NCBI GenBank assembly: GCA_903901395.1
Contig: CAIUQW010000368.1
Coordinates: forward strand, 1 to 11,135
Source of the DNA: an uncultured Chlorobiales bacterium
Lineage (GTDB): Bacteria > Bacteroidota > Chlorobiia > Chlorobiales > Chlorobiaceae
DNA: 11,135 nucleotides
Direction of reading: 5' to 3'
Shown piece by piece: positions 1 to 7,141 of this stretch (position 1 is the first letter of the stretch; the number at the start of each line of letters is the position of its first letter). The notes under the pieces are model-generated. The model was given only the letters and a program-made list of their open reading frames with translations, was not told the DNA's origin and ran no database searches. The position numbers were made by a program, and so were the translations under genes.

Positions 1-917
1 GTCGGCGCGATGTCGAGGATTCGCTGGTTGCCGTCCGTGGCGCGGCCTCCGGCCTGTTCGCAGATGAAGGCCATCGGGTTGGCTTCGTACATCAGGCGCA
101 GCTTGCCGTTTTTGTGCTTTTTCGTTGCCGGATAGACGAAGACGCCGCCGGTCAGCAGGTTGCGGTGGAAGTCCGCCACGAACGAGCCGATATAGCGCGT
201 GCTGTACGGACGGCCCGTTGCTTTGTCCTCCTCCTTGAGGTAGTCGAGGAACCGCTTCGTTCCTTCGTTGAACTCCTGCCATGAGCCTTCATTGGCCGAG
301 TAGTATTTGCCTCGCTCCGGGGTTGTGATGTTTTCGTGAGAGAGCAGGAATTCGCCGACGGTCTGGTCGTAGGTAAAGCCGTGCACGCCGTGGCCGGTGG
401 TGTAGACCAGCATGACCGACGAGCCATAGATGACGTATCCGGCAGCAACCTGATCGGCCCCTTTCTGCAGGCAATCGTCGAGACTCGCCTTGCCGGGGTC
501 GTCGCTCTTGATGCGGTAGATGGAGAAGATGGTGCCAACGCTGACATTGACGTCGATGTTCGACGATCCGTCGAGCGGGTCGAAGAGGAGCACGTAGTTG
601 CCGCTCTCGTTCTTGGGCGGCACGATGACGCTGTCGTTCTCCTCGGAACCCATCAGGGCGAAGCGCCCGTGCTGGCCGATGGCGTTGATGATCCTCTCGT
701 TGGCGAACAGGTCGAGCTTCTTGACCTCCTCGCCCTGCACATTGGTGGAACCGGCAAGTCCGAGGATGTCGGCGAGCCCGGCCCGCACGACTTCACGCCG
801 CACCAGTTTGGCCGCGAAGGCGACGTCGTTGAGCAGATCGGTCACTTCGCTGTTGACCTCCGGGTAGAGTTTCTGCTGCTGAAGAAAATGGCTTTCGATG
901 GTTGTGAGCTTGTTCAT
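1..917 (-). CDS. fbp: Class I fructose-1,6-bisphosphatase (3' end cut by the window edge)
   Basis: The enzyme hydrolyses fructose-1,6-bisphosphate to fructose-6-phosphate and phosphate in the cytoplasm. This is the committing step of gluconeogenesis and, in an autotroph, routes fixed carbon to sugars and glycogen. About 305 codons are present and the frame is still open at base 1. The family is usually about 330 residues, so only the last few dozen are missing. Visible family blocks are QGEEVKKLD (residues 61-69), GSEEND (90-95), the metal-binding DPLDGSSN (113-120), then [28 protein letters not shown] and [10 protein letters not shown] toward the C-terminus. The start is the ATG at 915-917 ([11 protein letters not shown]); I see no good Shine-Dalgarno. 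It is divergent from recJ, with 170 bp between the two starts. The sequence strongly resembles Chlorobaculum FBPase as I remember it. The identification is secure; the exact species is not. Confidence 0.97.
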   Translation of the reverse strand, partial: MNKLTTIESHFLQQQKLYPEVNSEVTDLLNDVAFAAKLVRREVVRAGLADILGLAGSTNVQGEEVKKLDLFANERIINAIGQHGRFALMGSEENDSVIVPPKNESGNYVLLFDPLDGSSNIDVNVSVGTIFSIYRIKSDDPGKASLDDCLQKGADQVAAGYVIYGSSVMLVYTTGHGVHGFTYDQTVGEFLLSHENITTPERGKYYSANEGSWQEFNEGTKRFLDYLKEEDKATGRPYSTRYIGSFVADFHRNLLTGGVFVYPATKKHKNGKLRLMYEANPMAFICEQAGGRATDGNQRILDIAP

Positions 918-952
918 CACGAGATCATTGAGATGGTTGGCGGCGGTAATAA

Positions 953-982
953 TAAATACCCCCAAAGCTATGCTATTTTCAA
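953..982 (-). promoter_or_regulatory. Candidate fbp promoter
   Basis: On the minus strand, TTGAAA (977-982) is followed after 18 bases by TATTTA (953-958), about 35 bases upstream of the fbp ATG. This resembles a sigma-70-type -35/-10 pair in the locally AT-richer part of the divergent fbp-recJ spacer. It is a pattern match only; the promoter consensus of this phylum may differ from the E. coli one. Confidence 0.3.
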
Positions 983-1039
983 GGCTATTCCAACGCCGTG
1001 GATTCCGCTTAAAAACTGTTTTTTCCTGAAGAAACGACG

Positions 1040-1056
1040 AATAATCCGTACATTCA
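1040..1056 (+). promoter_or_regulatory. Candidate promoter/5' element upstream of recJ (AATAAT-CGTACATTCA motif)
   Basis: The string AATAATCCGTACATTCA ends 31 bases before the recJ ATG. A near copy, one base longer in the middle, occurs at 9981-9998 upstream of the cation efflux gene. Both lie in intergenic DNA, on the same strand as, and a short way upstream of, a gene start. TAATCCG and TAATTTCG loosely resemble a TAnnTTTG-type -7 box of Bacteroidota/Chlorobiota-like promoters. That reading is inference. Confidence 0.35.
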
Positions 1057-1087
1057 CCGACCATTTCCCTGACACAATGATTCATTC

Positions 1088-2794
1088 ATGAAACGATACC
1101 GGTGGACTCGCCTCGAACCTGACCCTTCTCTGGTTCAGGCACTTTCCCAAGCGATCAACGTCAGCAAGCCGATTGCCGCCACGCTCTGCAATCGCGGCAT
1201 TTCGAGCTTCGAGGAGGCCCGCCGGTTCTTTCGCCCTTCGCTCAACGAGATTCCGTCGCCATTTCTTTTCAATGACATGCAGCGCGCCGTCGAGCGTGTG
1301 TCGAAAGCGATTGCCGACGGTGAAAAGATCATGGTCTATGGCGATTACGACGTCGATGGTACCTCCGGCACGGCGATGCTGTCGCTGTTTCTCGCTGAAA
1401 TCGGGGGCGATGCGTGCCACTACATCAACGACCGCTTTACGGAGGGGTACGGGCTTTCTGAGACGGGCATCGCCTGGGCGGTCGAGCAAGGGGTGTCGCT
1501 CATCCTCACGGTCGATTGCGGCATTCGCGCCATCGACGAGGTGAAGGCGTGCGCCACGAGGGGGATCGACGTCATCGTCTGCGACCACCACGAAGCGGGC
1601 GAGCTGCCGGAGGCCTTTGCTATTCTCAATCCGAAGGTGGAGGGGAACGGCTATCCGTTCCGCGAGCTTTGCGGCTGCGGCGTGGCGCTCAAGCTCATCC
1701 AGGCGATGGCGGAGGCTCGGGGCGACGACCAGGCCCGCTGGCGGCAATATCTTGACTTCGTGGCCGTGGCGACTGCCGCCGACATGGTGTCTCTCCAGGG
1801 GGAGAACCGCGTTTACCTGCACGAGGGTCTCGAACTGATTCGCACGTCGCCCAGGGTGAGTTTTCTGGCGATGGCCGCAAACATGAAGGTCGAGCTGGCC
1901 GACTTTGACATGATGAACATCACCTTCGGCATTGCACCCCGGATCAACGCTGCCGGGCGAATGGAGTCGGCGGGCGCGGCGATGCAGTGGCTGCTCAGCG
2001 CGGACGCTGCTGAGGCGCGGCTTCACGCCGCGGAGCTGGAGGAGCTGAATGCTCGCCGCCGGGAGATCGATGCGGAAATTACGTCACGCGCCGAAACAAT
2101 GGTGGCGGGACACTGCGCCAGCTTCTGCTCCTCGATCGTGCTTTATGACGAAGCATGGCACCTCGGCGTGCTCGGTATCGTGGCCTCGAAGCTGATCGAT
2201 AAATATCTCCTGCCGACCGTCGTGATGGGGCGGATGAATGGTCTCATCAAAGGCTCGGTCAGGAGCGTCGATCAGCTCAATATTTACGACGTGCTGCACG
2301 AGTGTCGCGACCATCTCGAACAGTTCGGCGGCCACCACCAGGCGGCGGGGCTGACGCTCAGGCCGGAAAATCTCGAAGCGTTCCGCCGCCGCTTCGACGA
2401 GGTATGCCGCGAGCTGCTGCCGGTCGAGGCGCGCCAGAAAGCGCTCTTGATCGACGCCGACCTCGCGCTCGACGAAATTACATCGAATTTTCTGAAGGTG
2501 CTCGAACAGTTCTCGCCCTTCGGATTCGCCAACCGAAAGCCGCTTTTCGCAGCCACCGGCTGCCGCCTGGTCGGCAAGCCCAAGCTTTTGCGGGAGCGGC
2601 ACGTCAAGTTCACGGTGCGAGGCGACCGAGGCTCCGCATTCGAAGTGATCGCCTTCGACCGCCCCGACATTTACACCGACCTCGAAGCGTGCGGCAGCGC
2701 CTCCACCCTGCAACTGGCCTGCATTCCCGAAAGAAATGAATGGAACGGCAGAGAGTACGTACAGCTCCGCCTGACGGATATGACGGTTGGTTGA
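1088..2794 (+). CDS. recJ: Single-stranded-DNA-specific 5'-3' exonuclease RecJ
   Basis: RecJ degrades single-stranded DNA 5' to 3' in RecF-pathway recombination, mismatch repair and fork processing. The product is 568 residues, close to the E. coli length of about 577. The DHH phosphoesterase domain shows motif I VYGDYDVDG (83-91), TVDCGI (141-146) and the DHH triad CDHHEAG (165-171). The core continues with LCGCGVALKL (194-203) and IAPRINAAGRM (282-292). The DHHA1 part shows WHLGVLGIVASKL (357-369), KGSVRSVDQLNIYDVL and GGHHQAAG (414-421). An OB-fold-like RecJ C-terminal region follows (about 475-568). All metal-ligand aspartates and histidines I expect are present, so it should be active. 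The ATG at 1088 gives the usual N-terminus; an earlier ATG at 1077 is out of frame. The stop codon sits inside a tandem heptamer repeat. The gene converges on the minus-strand operon that ends 74 bases downstream. Confidence 0.97.
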   Translation: MKRYRWTRLEPDPSLVQALSQAINVSKPIAATLCNRGISSFEEARRFFRPSLNEIPSPFLFNDMQRAVERVSKAIADGEKIMVYGDYDVDGTSGTAMLSLFLAEIGGDACHYINDRFTEGYGLSETGIAWAVEQGVSLILTVDCGIRAIDEVKACATRGIDVIVCDHHEAGELPEAFAILNPKVEGNGYPFRELCGCGVALKLIQAMAEARGDDQARWRQYLDFVAVATAADMVSLQGENRVYLHEGLELIRTSPRVSFLAMAANMKVELADFDMMNITFGIAPRINAAGRMESAGAAMQWLLSADAAEARLHAAELEELNARRREIDAEITSRAETMVAGHCASFCSSIVLYDEAWHLGVLGIVASKLIDKYLLPTVVMGRMNGLIKGSVRSVDQLNIYDVLHECRDHLEQFGGHHQAAGLTLRPENLEAFRRRFDEVCRELLPVEARQKALLIDADLALDEITSNFLKVLEQFSPFGFANRKPLFAATGCRLVGKPKLLRERHVKFTVRGDRGSAFEVIAFDRPDIYTDLEACGSASTLQLACIPERNEWNGREYVQLRLTDMTVG

Positions 2795-2810
2795 TAGTTG
2801 ACAGTTGATA
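2790..2810. repeat. Three tandem 7-bp repeats (GTTGAYA) across the recJ stop codon
   Basis: GTTGATA, GTTGACA and GTTGATA follow each other exactly at 2790-2810; the recJ TGA (2792-2794) lies in the first unit. Immediately after, AATGC-TTTTC-GCATT (2810-2824) can form a small 5-bp hairpin, too weak and without a T tract to be called a terminator. Short tandem heptamers of this type occur in intergenic DNA of several phyla; no function is evident. Confidence 0.75.
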
Positions 2811-2832
2811 ATGCTTTTCGCATTTACCCGGT

Positions 2833-2861
2833 TGTCCTTGTCGGCCCTGCTGTCCTTGTCG
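2833..2861. repeat. Direct repeat TGTCCTTGTCG, 18 bp apart
   Basis: The 11-mer TGTCCTTGTCG occurs at 2833-2843 and again at 2851-2861, giving an 18-bp period (TTGTCC-TTGTCG-GCCCTG units). It fills the spacer between the convergent ends of recJ and the YbhN-like gene. It looks like simple repeat-derived intergenic DNA; no terminator is evident here for either gene. Confidence 0.7.
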
Positions 2862-2868
2862 CGCTTTC

Positions 2869-3774
2869 TTACTTTTCCCCCGCCGCTGGCAATGCTTCCC
2901 CGCTCTTCTCATGCCTTATTCTCGACAGAATTCCCACCAGCGATGAGATTGCCGAGATGACGAAGAAGATGAGCGACAGGGCGACGCCTGTGTTGACGTC
3001 GAGACCGAGGTGGTTGAGGGCGTAGAAGAAGGTGACTTCGCGTGCTCCAGCTCCGCCGATGGTCAGCGGCAAAATGGTGGCGACGCTTGAAATGAGGAAG
3101 ATCGCGAGGTAGTCGATCTGATGGCTTGTCGCGGACATCGCCATGAGGATAAACCAGGCGGAGATGACCTGCGTCGCCTGCACCAGCAGCGATTCGAAAG
3201 CTGTGATGAGGAACACCGGCATGAACTGGCGGTAGAAGAGCCAGGTCAGGAGCAGCGACAGCGGATAGGAGACCGCGATGATCACCCAGATCCAGAGCAT
3301 CTCGCCGGGGTAGAGAGCGGCAAAAGAGCTTGGAATGATCAGCAGCGCCGACAGAAAGATGAGCGCGAAAATGCCGCTTACCCGGTCCCAGAATACGGCA
3401 CTGAAGATGTTGATGACCGCAAGACCGTGATTTTTTTTCAGCACGTAGATTTTGTAGCCGTCCCCCCCGATGCCGCCCGGCAAGAACAGATTATAGAACA
3501 TCCCCAGATAGTAGAGCTTGAGGTTGTACCACGCCGAGAGCCGCAGGCCGATGGCCTTGAAAAAGCGGTTCAGCCGCACGGCGTTGACGATCTTGGAGAT
3601 GTTGAAAAAGAGGATCGATCCCAGCAGATAGCCGAAATGAGCGTGCTGAATGAGCGATGAGAGGCGGTTTACATCGGTCTTTCGCAGCACGATGAAGAGC
3701 GCCGCCACCGTGAAGAGAAGCTGGACGGCTGTTTTGAGAATCTTGCTTTTTATGGTGCTACTTGCTTTTGTCAA
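2869..3774 (-). CDS. YbhN/UPF0104-type multi-spanning membrane protein (lysylphosphatidylglycerol synthase TM-like, putative flippase)
   Basis: This is a 301-residue, very hydrophobic inner-membrane protein with roughly seven to eight predicted spans (first about 15-31, last about 262-284). Two glycine-rich family blocks identify it: NLFLPGGIGGDGYKIY (95-110) and ATILPLTIGGAGAREV (232-247). Both are typical of the flippase-like/lysylphosphatidylglycerol synthase transmembrane family, in which many stand-alone members have no proven activity. There is no aminoacyl-transferase domain, so it is not MprF. It is the last gene of a four-gene operon and overlaps the end of the GT2 gene by 17 bases. 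From that context I infer it helps move or handle a lipid-linked sugar; this is not shown by the sequence. The start is taken as TTG at 3772-3774, because no ATG or GTG lies nearby and a purine run precedes it. The TAA is at 2869-2871. Confidence 0.85.
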   Translation of the reverse strand: MTKASSTIKSKILKTAVQLLFTVAALFIVLRKTDVNRLSSLIQHAHFGYLLGSILFFNISKIVNAVRLNRFFKAIGLRLSAWYNLKLYYLGMFYNLFLPGGIGGDGYKIYVLKKNHGLAVINIFSAVFWDRVSGIFALIFLSALLIIPSSFAALYPGEMLWIWVIIAVSYPLSLLLTWLFYRQFMPVFLITAFESLLVQATQVISAWFILMAMSATSHQIDYLAIFLISSVATILPLTIGGAGAREVTFFYALNHLGLDVNTGVALSLIFFVISAISSLVGILSRIRHEKSGEALPAAGEK

Positions 3775-4693
3775 CGATCTCTCTGATGATGTAGGGTTTC
3801 TTGTTCTGCGACTCGTAGTAGGTGCGCATGATGAATTCGGCGATGAAGCCGGTGGTGATGAGCTGGATGCCGATGAAAGTCAGGATGACGCCGAGGCTCA
3901 GGAGCGGGCGTCCGCCGATTTTTTCACCCAGGATTTTCACGGCGAGCAAATAGAAGTCGATGCCGAGGCCGAGGAACAGCGTCAGGAAGCCGAGCGAGCC
4001 GAAGAGGTGCATCGGCTTGTGAGCGTATTTCTGGAAGAAGACCATGAAAAGCAGATCGCTCAGCACCTTCAAAGTCCTGCCGATGCCGTACTTCGACTTG
4101 CCGTACTTGCGTGCGTGGTGCCTTACATCCACCTCCTCCATCTTTGCACCGTAAAGCTGCACGAGCACCGGAATGAAGCGGTGCAGTTCGCCGTACAGAC
4201 CGAGGTTTTTCGCCACGTCTCGCCTGAAAATCTTCAGCGTGCAACCGTAATCGCGTATATGCACATTGGTCAGGTTCCGGATCATCGCGTTTGCGATCTT
4301 GCTTGGAATCTTGCGCAGCATCATGCCGTCCTTACGCCCCGCCCTGCGACCGGCCACCACATCGAGATTTTTCGATTCGAGGTGAGCAATCATCATCGGA
4401 ATGTCGGCGGGATCGTTCTGCAAATCGCCGTCCATGGTGGCAATCAGCTCGCCGCGAGCCTCGCCGATGCCAGCCGACATGGCCGCCGTCTGGCCGTAAT
4501 TCTTGTTGAGCACCACCAGCCGTGCGTTCGCTGGCGCCAGGCGTGTCACTTCGGCAACCGTCGAGTCGGTCGAGCCGTCATCCACCAGAATGATTTCGTG
4601 GTCGATGCCCCGAAGCGATGAAGCGAGCGCATCGAAGAGCGGGCCGATGCTTTCGGCCTCGTTCATGAGCGGTATGACGACAGAGAGTTTCAT
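3758..4693 (-). CDS. GT2 polyprenyl-phosphate glycosyltransferase (DPM1/ArnC/GtrB-like)
   Basis: The predicted reaction is transfer of a sugar from a nucleotide sugar to undecaprenyl phosphate on the cytoplasmic face of the inner membrane. The 311-residue product has a GT-A domain starting MKLSVVIPLMNE, with DDGSTD (38-43) for nucleotide binding and the metal-binding DGDLQNDP (88-95). RDYGC follows at 147-151 and a basic acceptor-loop block HARKYGKSKYG at 193-203. Two C-terminal membrane helices (about 229-251 and 265-288) place it with ArnC/GtrB-type enzymes rather than soluble GT2 proteins. The ATG at 4691-4693 overlaps the stop of the ArnT-like gene as ATGA, so the two are almost certainly translationally coupled. 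The pairing with an ArnT-like transferase is the classic donor-maker plus donor-user combination. The sugar cannot be read from the sequence; no nucleotide-sugar modifying gene (such as arnA or arnB) is in the window. Confidence 0.93.
   Translation of the reverse strand: MKLSVVIPLMNEAESIGPLFDALASSLRGIDHEIILVDDGSTDSTVAEVTRLAPANARLVVLNKNYGQTAAMSAGIGEARGELIATMDGDLQNDPADIPMMIAHLESKNLDVVAGRRAGRKDGMMLRKIPSKIANAMIRNLTNVHIRDYGCTLKIFRRDVAKNLGLYGELHRFIPVLVQLYGAKMEEVDVRHHARKYGKSKYGIGRTLKVLSDLLFMVFFQKYAHKPMHLFGSLGFLTLFLGLGIDFYLLAVKILGEKIGGRPLLSLGVILTFIGIQLITTGFIAEFIMRTYYESQNKKPYIIREIVDKSK
3772..3784 (-). promoter_or_regulatory. Purine-rich ribosome binding site and TTG start of the YbhN-like gene
   Basis: Reading the minus strand, AGAGAG (3784-3779) is followed by a 4-base spacer ATCG and then TTG ACA AAA GCA. 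The site lies inside the last codons of the GT2 gene, so translational coupling is likely. The spacing is shorter than ideal. The TTG is chosen mainly because the frame has no ATG or GTG near the family's usual N-terminus. Confidence 0.4.
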
Positions 4694-6255
4694 CGGGAAG
4701 TCGGTTGAGTCGGCATTCTGACGAGCATGATTCCATATTTGCCGTACAGCGTCTCGACCGGGCCGAGCTTTTCGACGCGGTCGATGGTGGTCAATGCCAC
4801 CTCACCCGGTTCGGGATGACGGCGTTCGGCAAAAGCTCCCGAATATACAAAAAAAGAGGGGTAATAGACCTTCCACATCACGATTTTAAGACTATCTTTC
4901 CGTGAAAGCAGAGCCGCTTCTTTGACCGGTTCCTGCATCACTCTCGAGGCCATCGGCATCGCCACGAAGTTGAACGAAAAGGTCAGCAGCGCCCCACCGA
5001 TGATGAAGCGCATCTGGGGCGAGAGGCGTGGCGTGAATTGCAGCAGCAGGCAGAGCACCGCCGCGCCGAGCATCAGCAGCGAAAAACGGATGGCCGCCAT
5101 CTCCGCCAGAAATCCCTGAAGCTGTGCCTGGATGAAGAGATTCTCCATCGACGGTAAAAAATGCGCCACTCCGAATGGCAGGGCGGCGAGCAGCAGCAAC
5201 GCGCCTGCGGGCCAGAGCGCAAGGAGCCACGAGCGCTCGATTTTGGCAAGCTCCGCGCCAAGCAGGATGAAGAGCGGCGTGTAGCCGTAGATCATATAGT
5301 GCGGCAGCTTGGTGCCCGAGAGCGAGAAGAAGACGAAGACGAAGGCGAACCAGATCATGCAGAACTGCCAGAGCGGGTCGGCAAGGCGCTCCCGAAGCTT
5401 GGAGAAAAGGCCGAAAAAGAGGCCGGTCGAGGGCATCAGCCCGACGAGCACCACCGGTATATAATATAGGAGAGAGCCGGAGTGCCCCTCCATCGAGCCG
5501 CCGAAGCGGTTGACGTTGTGCTTCATGAAGAAGCCGTCGATGAAGGCCTGCCCCTGCTCGCGGTATTCGAGCACGTACCACGGCAGCGCGATGACGAGGA
5601 AAAGCGCGATGGCCGTCGGGTTCAGCATGGCGCGGAACCACGCCTTCAGCTCCTTCCGCGCGAGGAAAAAGAGGAACGAGACCGCGACCGGAATGAGAAC
5701 CGCGACCGGCCCCTTGTCGAGCATTCCGAAGCCCATTGCCGCGAAGGCGACGTAGACCCACGAGCGGCGCTTCGTGCGCCAGTGCGTGAAGAGCGCCGTC
5801 ACGCTCACCGCGAGGCAGAGGTTGAGCACCGCGTCGGCGATGGCCGCCTTGGCGATGATGCTCACCTGCAACGACAGCGCCATCAGCGCCGTCGCGAGAA
5901 TCGCCTCGGTTTCGTTGCGCTCGCGGCGTACAAAGAGAAAGATCGCGCCTGCCCAGAATGCCGCCGCAATTGCCGACGGGAGCCGGAAGGCGAACTCGCT
6001 GATGCCGAACGACTTGACCGAAAGCAGTTGCAGCCAGTAAACGAGGATAGGCTTGTCGAAACGCAGCACGCCGTTCAGGTAGGTGGTGAGATAGTTTTTC
6101 GACACGAGCATCTCGCGCGTCGCCTCGCTGAACGCCCCCTCGTCCACGTCGAAAAGAGGCCCGGAGCCGATTCCTGCGAAAAAGCTGAGAAAAACGACCA
6201 ACGCCAGCCCGGCAAGCAGGAGGCTTTTTGACGGCTTACAGGGTTCCGGTTTCAT
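4690..6255 (-). CDS. ArnT/PMT-like undecaprenyl-phosphate-sugar glycosyltransferase (membrane, GT-C fold)
   Basis: This 521-residue integral membrane protein has about a dozen predicted spans. The first periplasmic loop carries FDVDEGAFSEATREML (35-50), with the acidic pair typical of GT-C catalytic loops. It is followed by RFDKPILVYWLQ (65-76), equivalent to the KP-x-x-YW block of ArnT and related dolichyl/undecaprenyl-phosphate-sugar transferases. LSGTKLPHYMIYGYTPLF (312-329) matches the conserved SG-x-KL-x-HY segment of the same family. The expected job is to move a sugar from undecaprenyl phosphate to a periplasmic acceptor; in ArnT that is lipid A with aminoarabinose. Here donor and acceptor are unknown; a protein or another envelope glycan is also possible. 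The ATG at 6253-6255 lies 20 bases inside the PAP2 gene, and the stop overlaps the next start (ATGA). It is the second gene of the operon. A soluble tail of about 85 residues (436-521) follows the last span. Confidence 0.88.
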   Translation of the reverse strand: MKPEPCKPSKSLLLAGLALVVFLSFFAGIGSGPLFDVDEGAFSEATREMLVSKNYLTTYLNGVLRFDKPILVYWLQLLSVKSFGISEFAFRLPSAIAAAFWAGAIFLFVRRERNETEAILATALMALSLQVSIIAKAAIADAVLNLCLAVSVTALFTHWRTKRRSWVYVAFAAMGFGMLDKGPVAVLIPVAVSFLFFLARKELKAWFRAMLNPTAIALFLVIALPWYVLEYREQGQAFIDGFFMKHNVNRFGGSMEGHSGSLLYYIPVVLVGLMPSTGLFFGLFSKLRERLADPLWQFCMIWFAFVFVFFSLSGTKLPHYMIYGYTPLFILLGAELAKIERSWLLALWPAGALLLLAALPFGVAHFLPSMENLFIQAQLQGFLAEMAAIRFSLLMLGAAVLCLLLQFTPRLSPQMRFIIGGALLTFSFNFVAMPMASRVMQEPVKEAALLSRKDSLKIVMWKVYYPSFFVYSGAFAERRHPEPGEVALTTIDRVEKLGPVETLYGKYGIMLVRMPTQPTSR

Positions 6256-6907
6256 CGAAAGCAGTGCGAAAAAAACGTTGATAAAGCAGCGCGACCGTCA
6301 CCGCGCCGAGCGCCGATCCGGCCACGACATCGCTCAGGTAGTGCTGGCAGAGCACGACGCGGCTCGCGGCAATCACGACGGCTGCGGCGATAAATGCTGG
6401 TCTCAAGCGCGGATAAAGGAGCGACAGGCTCAAGGCCGCGCTCAGGGCCGTCGCCGAATGGCCGGAGGGAAATGACTGCCAGGCGTGTTTGAGATGCCAT
6501 CCGAACAGGTCGAATCCATAGATGCCCTGTTCCAGCAAAAGCTTCGGCCTCGCCCGGCAGAGGACGACTTTGATCACATCCGCCGTCAGCCCGGATACAG
6601 CGACCGTGCTGAAGAGGAGCAATCCGGTCGAGGAGATTCGCCGGTTCCGTTTACGCAGTCCCGCGAACAGCAGGAGACCGCCGACAAGATACCATTCCGA
6701 TTGTCCCGCCCTGGTGACAGCTTTCCAGACGCTGTGCCAGGGACCAGAGTCGAACTGATGGAAATAGAGCGTCACTGGCTGGTCGAAGAGAAAAAAGGAG
6801 ATGGCGCAAAAAAGCAGGGTTGCCAAAAGCAGCAAAAGTAGTGTCTGTCGTCGATCATTCATAGCGTCGTTCTCTGGTGCCTGAGCATCTGAAATGGGTT
6901 TCTGCAT
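6236..6907 (-). CDS. PAP2-family membrane phosphatase (lipid phosphate/undecaprenyl-diphosphate type)
   Basis: All three PAP2 signature blocks are intact: KVVLCRARP (113-121, K-x6-RP), FPSGH (146-150) and SRVVLCQHYLSD (182-193, SR-x5-H-x3-D). The catalytic residues should therefore be functional. Six membrane spans are predicted, the first at about 22-42, as in bacterial lipid phosphatases that act at the periplasmic face. Possible substrates are undecaprenyl diphosphate (BacA/PgpB-like recycling), phosphatidylglycerol phosphate, or the lipid A 1- or 4'-phosphate (LpxE/LpxF-like). The sequence alone does not decide. As first gene of a coupled operon with two polyprenyl-phosphate sugar transferases, carrier recycling or acceptor dephosphorylation is favoured (inference). 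The start is uncertain: ATG at 6907 gives 223 residues with a polar 15-residue leader. ATG at 6862 (MNDRRQTLL) starts just before the first helix. Neither has a convincing ribosome binding site. Confidence 0.9.
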   Translation of the reverse strand: MQKPISDAQAPENDAMNDRRQTLLLLLLATLLFCAISFFLFDQPVTLYFHQFDSGPWHSVWKAVTRAGQSEWYLVGGLLLFAGLRKRNRRISSTGLLLFSTVAVSGLTADVIKVVLCRARPKLLLEQGIYGFDLFGWHLKHAWQSFPSGHSATALSAALSLSLLYPRLRPAFIAAAVVIAASRVVLCQHYLSDVVAGSALGAVTVALLYQRFFRTAFDETGTL

Positions 6908-7141
6908 GTGCTGCCGGACAATCGCAAGGTAATGATTTTTGGCTTTTTCTGAATTTTATCCGCAGGAAGGAAGCTCGATATACAATTCTCGATCCACTTT
7001 TTTTTACAAAATCTATATTTTGACGTAAATAGACGATATTATGCGAAAAATCATGCGTCGCAAAATTTGTTGATTGTATACAAAAGAGTAATTTAAAATG
7101 TGTACGAGTTGATGCTTACTAATTATAATTGTCTTACGATC
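6908..7141. promoter_or_regulatory. AT-rich divergent intergenic region between the envelope operon and the subtilase
   Basis: This stretch, especially 6950-7141, is much richer in A and T than the flanking genes and must hold the promoters of both divergent units. Visible items are a run of nine T (6998-7005 and nearby), TATATT (7014-7019), TTGACG (7020-7025), TATTAT (7037-7042) and a spaced inverted repeat TGCGA/TCGCA (7042-7046 and 7058-7062). No -35/-10 pair has good spacing, so I do not assign individual boxes. There is no convincing small gene or structured RNA in it. Confidence 0.45.

Noticed and set aside
336..1091. A plus-strand reading frame of 251 residues across fbp and the fbp-recJ spacer.
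   Set aside because: The minus strand encodes clear FBPase motifs in the same stretch; the frame continues into non-coding DNA without any family signal.
1082..2026. A minus-strand reading frame of 314 residues opposite recJ.
   Set aside because: It is the antisense of the conserved DHH domain of RecJ and shows no protein family features.
2810..2824. AATGC-TTTTC-GCATT hairpin as a terminator between recJ and the operon.
   Set aside because: The stem is only 5 bp, AT-rich, and no T tract follows on either strand.
3650..4621. A 323-residue plus-strand reading frame opposite the GT2 gene.
   Set aside because: The composition (His, Glu, Ala, Val, Asp rich) is typical of antisense frames in GC-rich DNA, and the minus strand has a clear catalytic family there.
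5482..6231. A plus-strand reading frame rich in Arg, Glu and His opposite the ArnT-like gene.
   Set aside because: It has no motifs and a charged low-complexity composition expected from the antisense of membrane-helix codons.
7020..7042. TTGACG and TATTAT as a promoter pair for the protease.
   Set aside because: The spacing is only 11 bases, too short for a sigma-70-type promoter.
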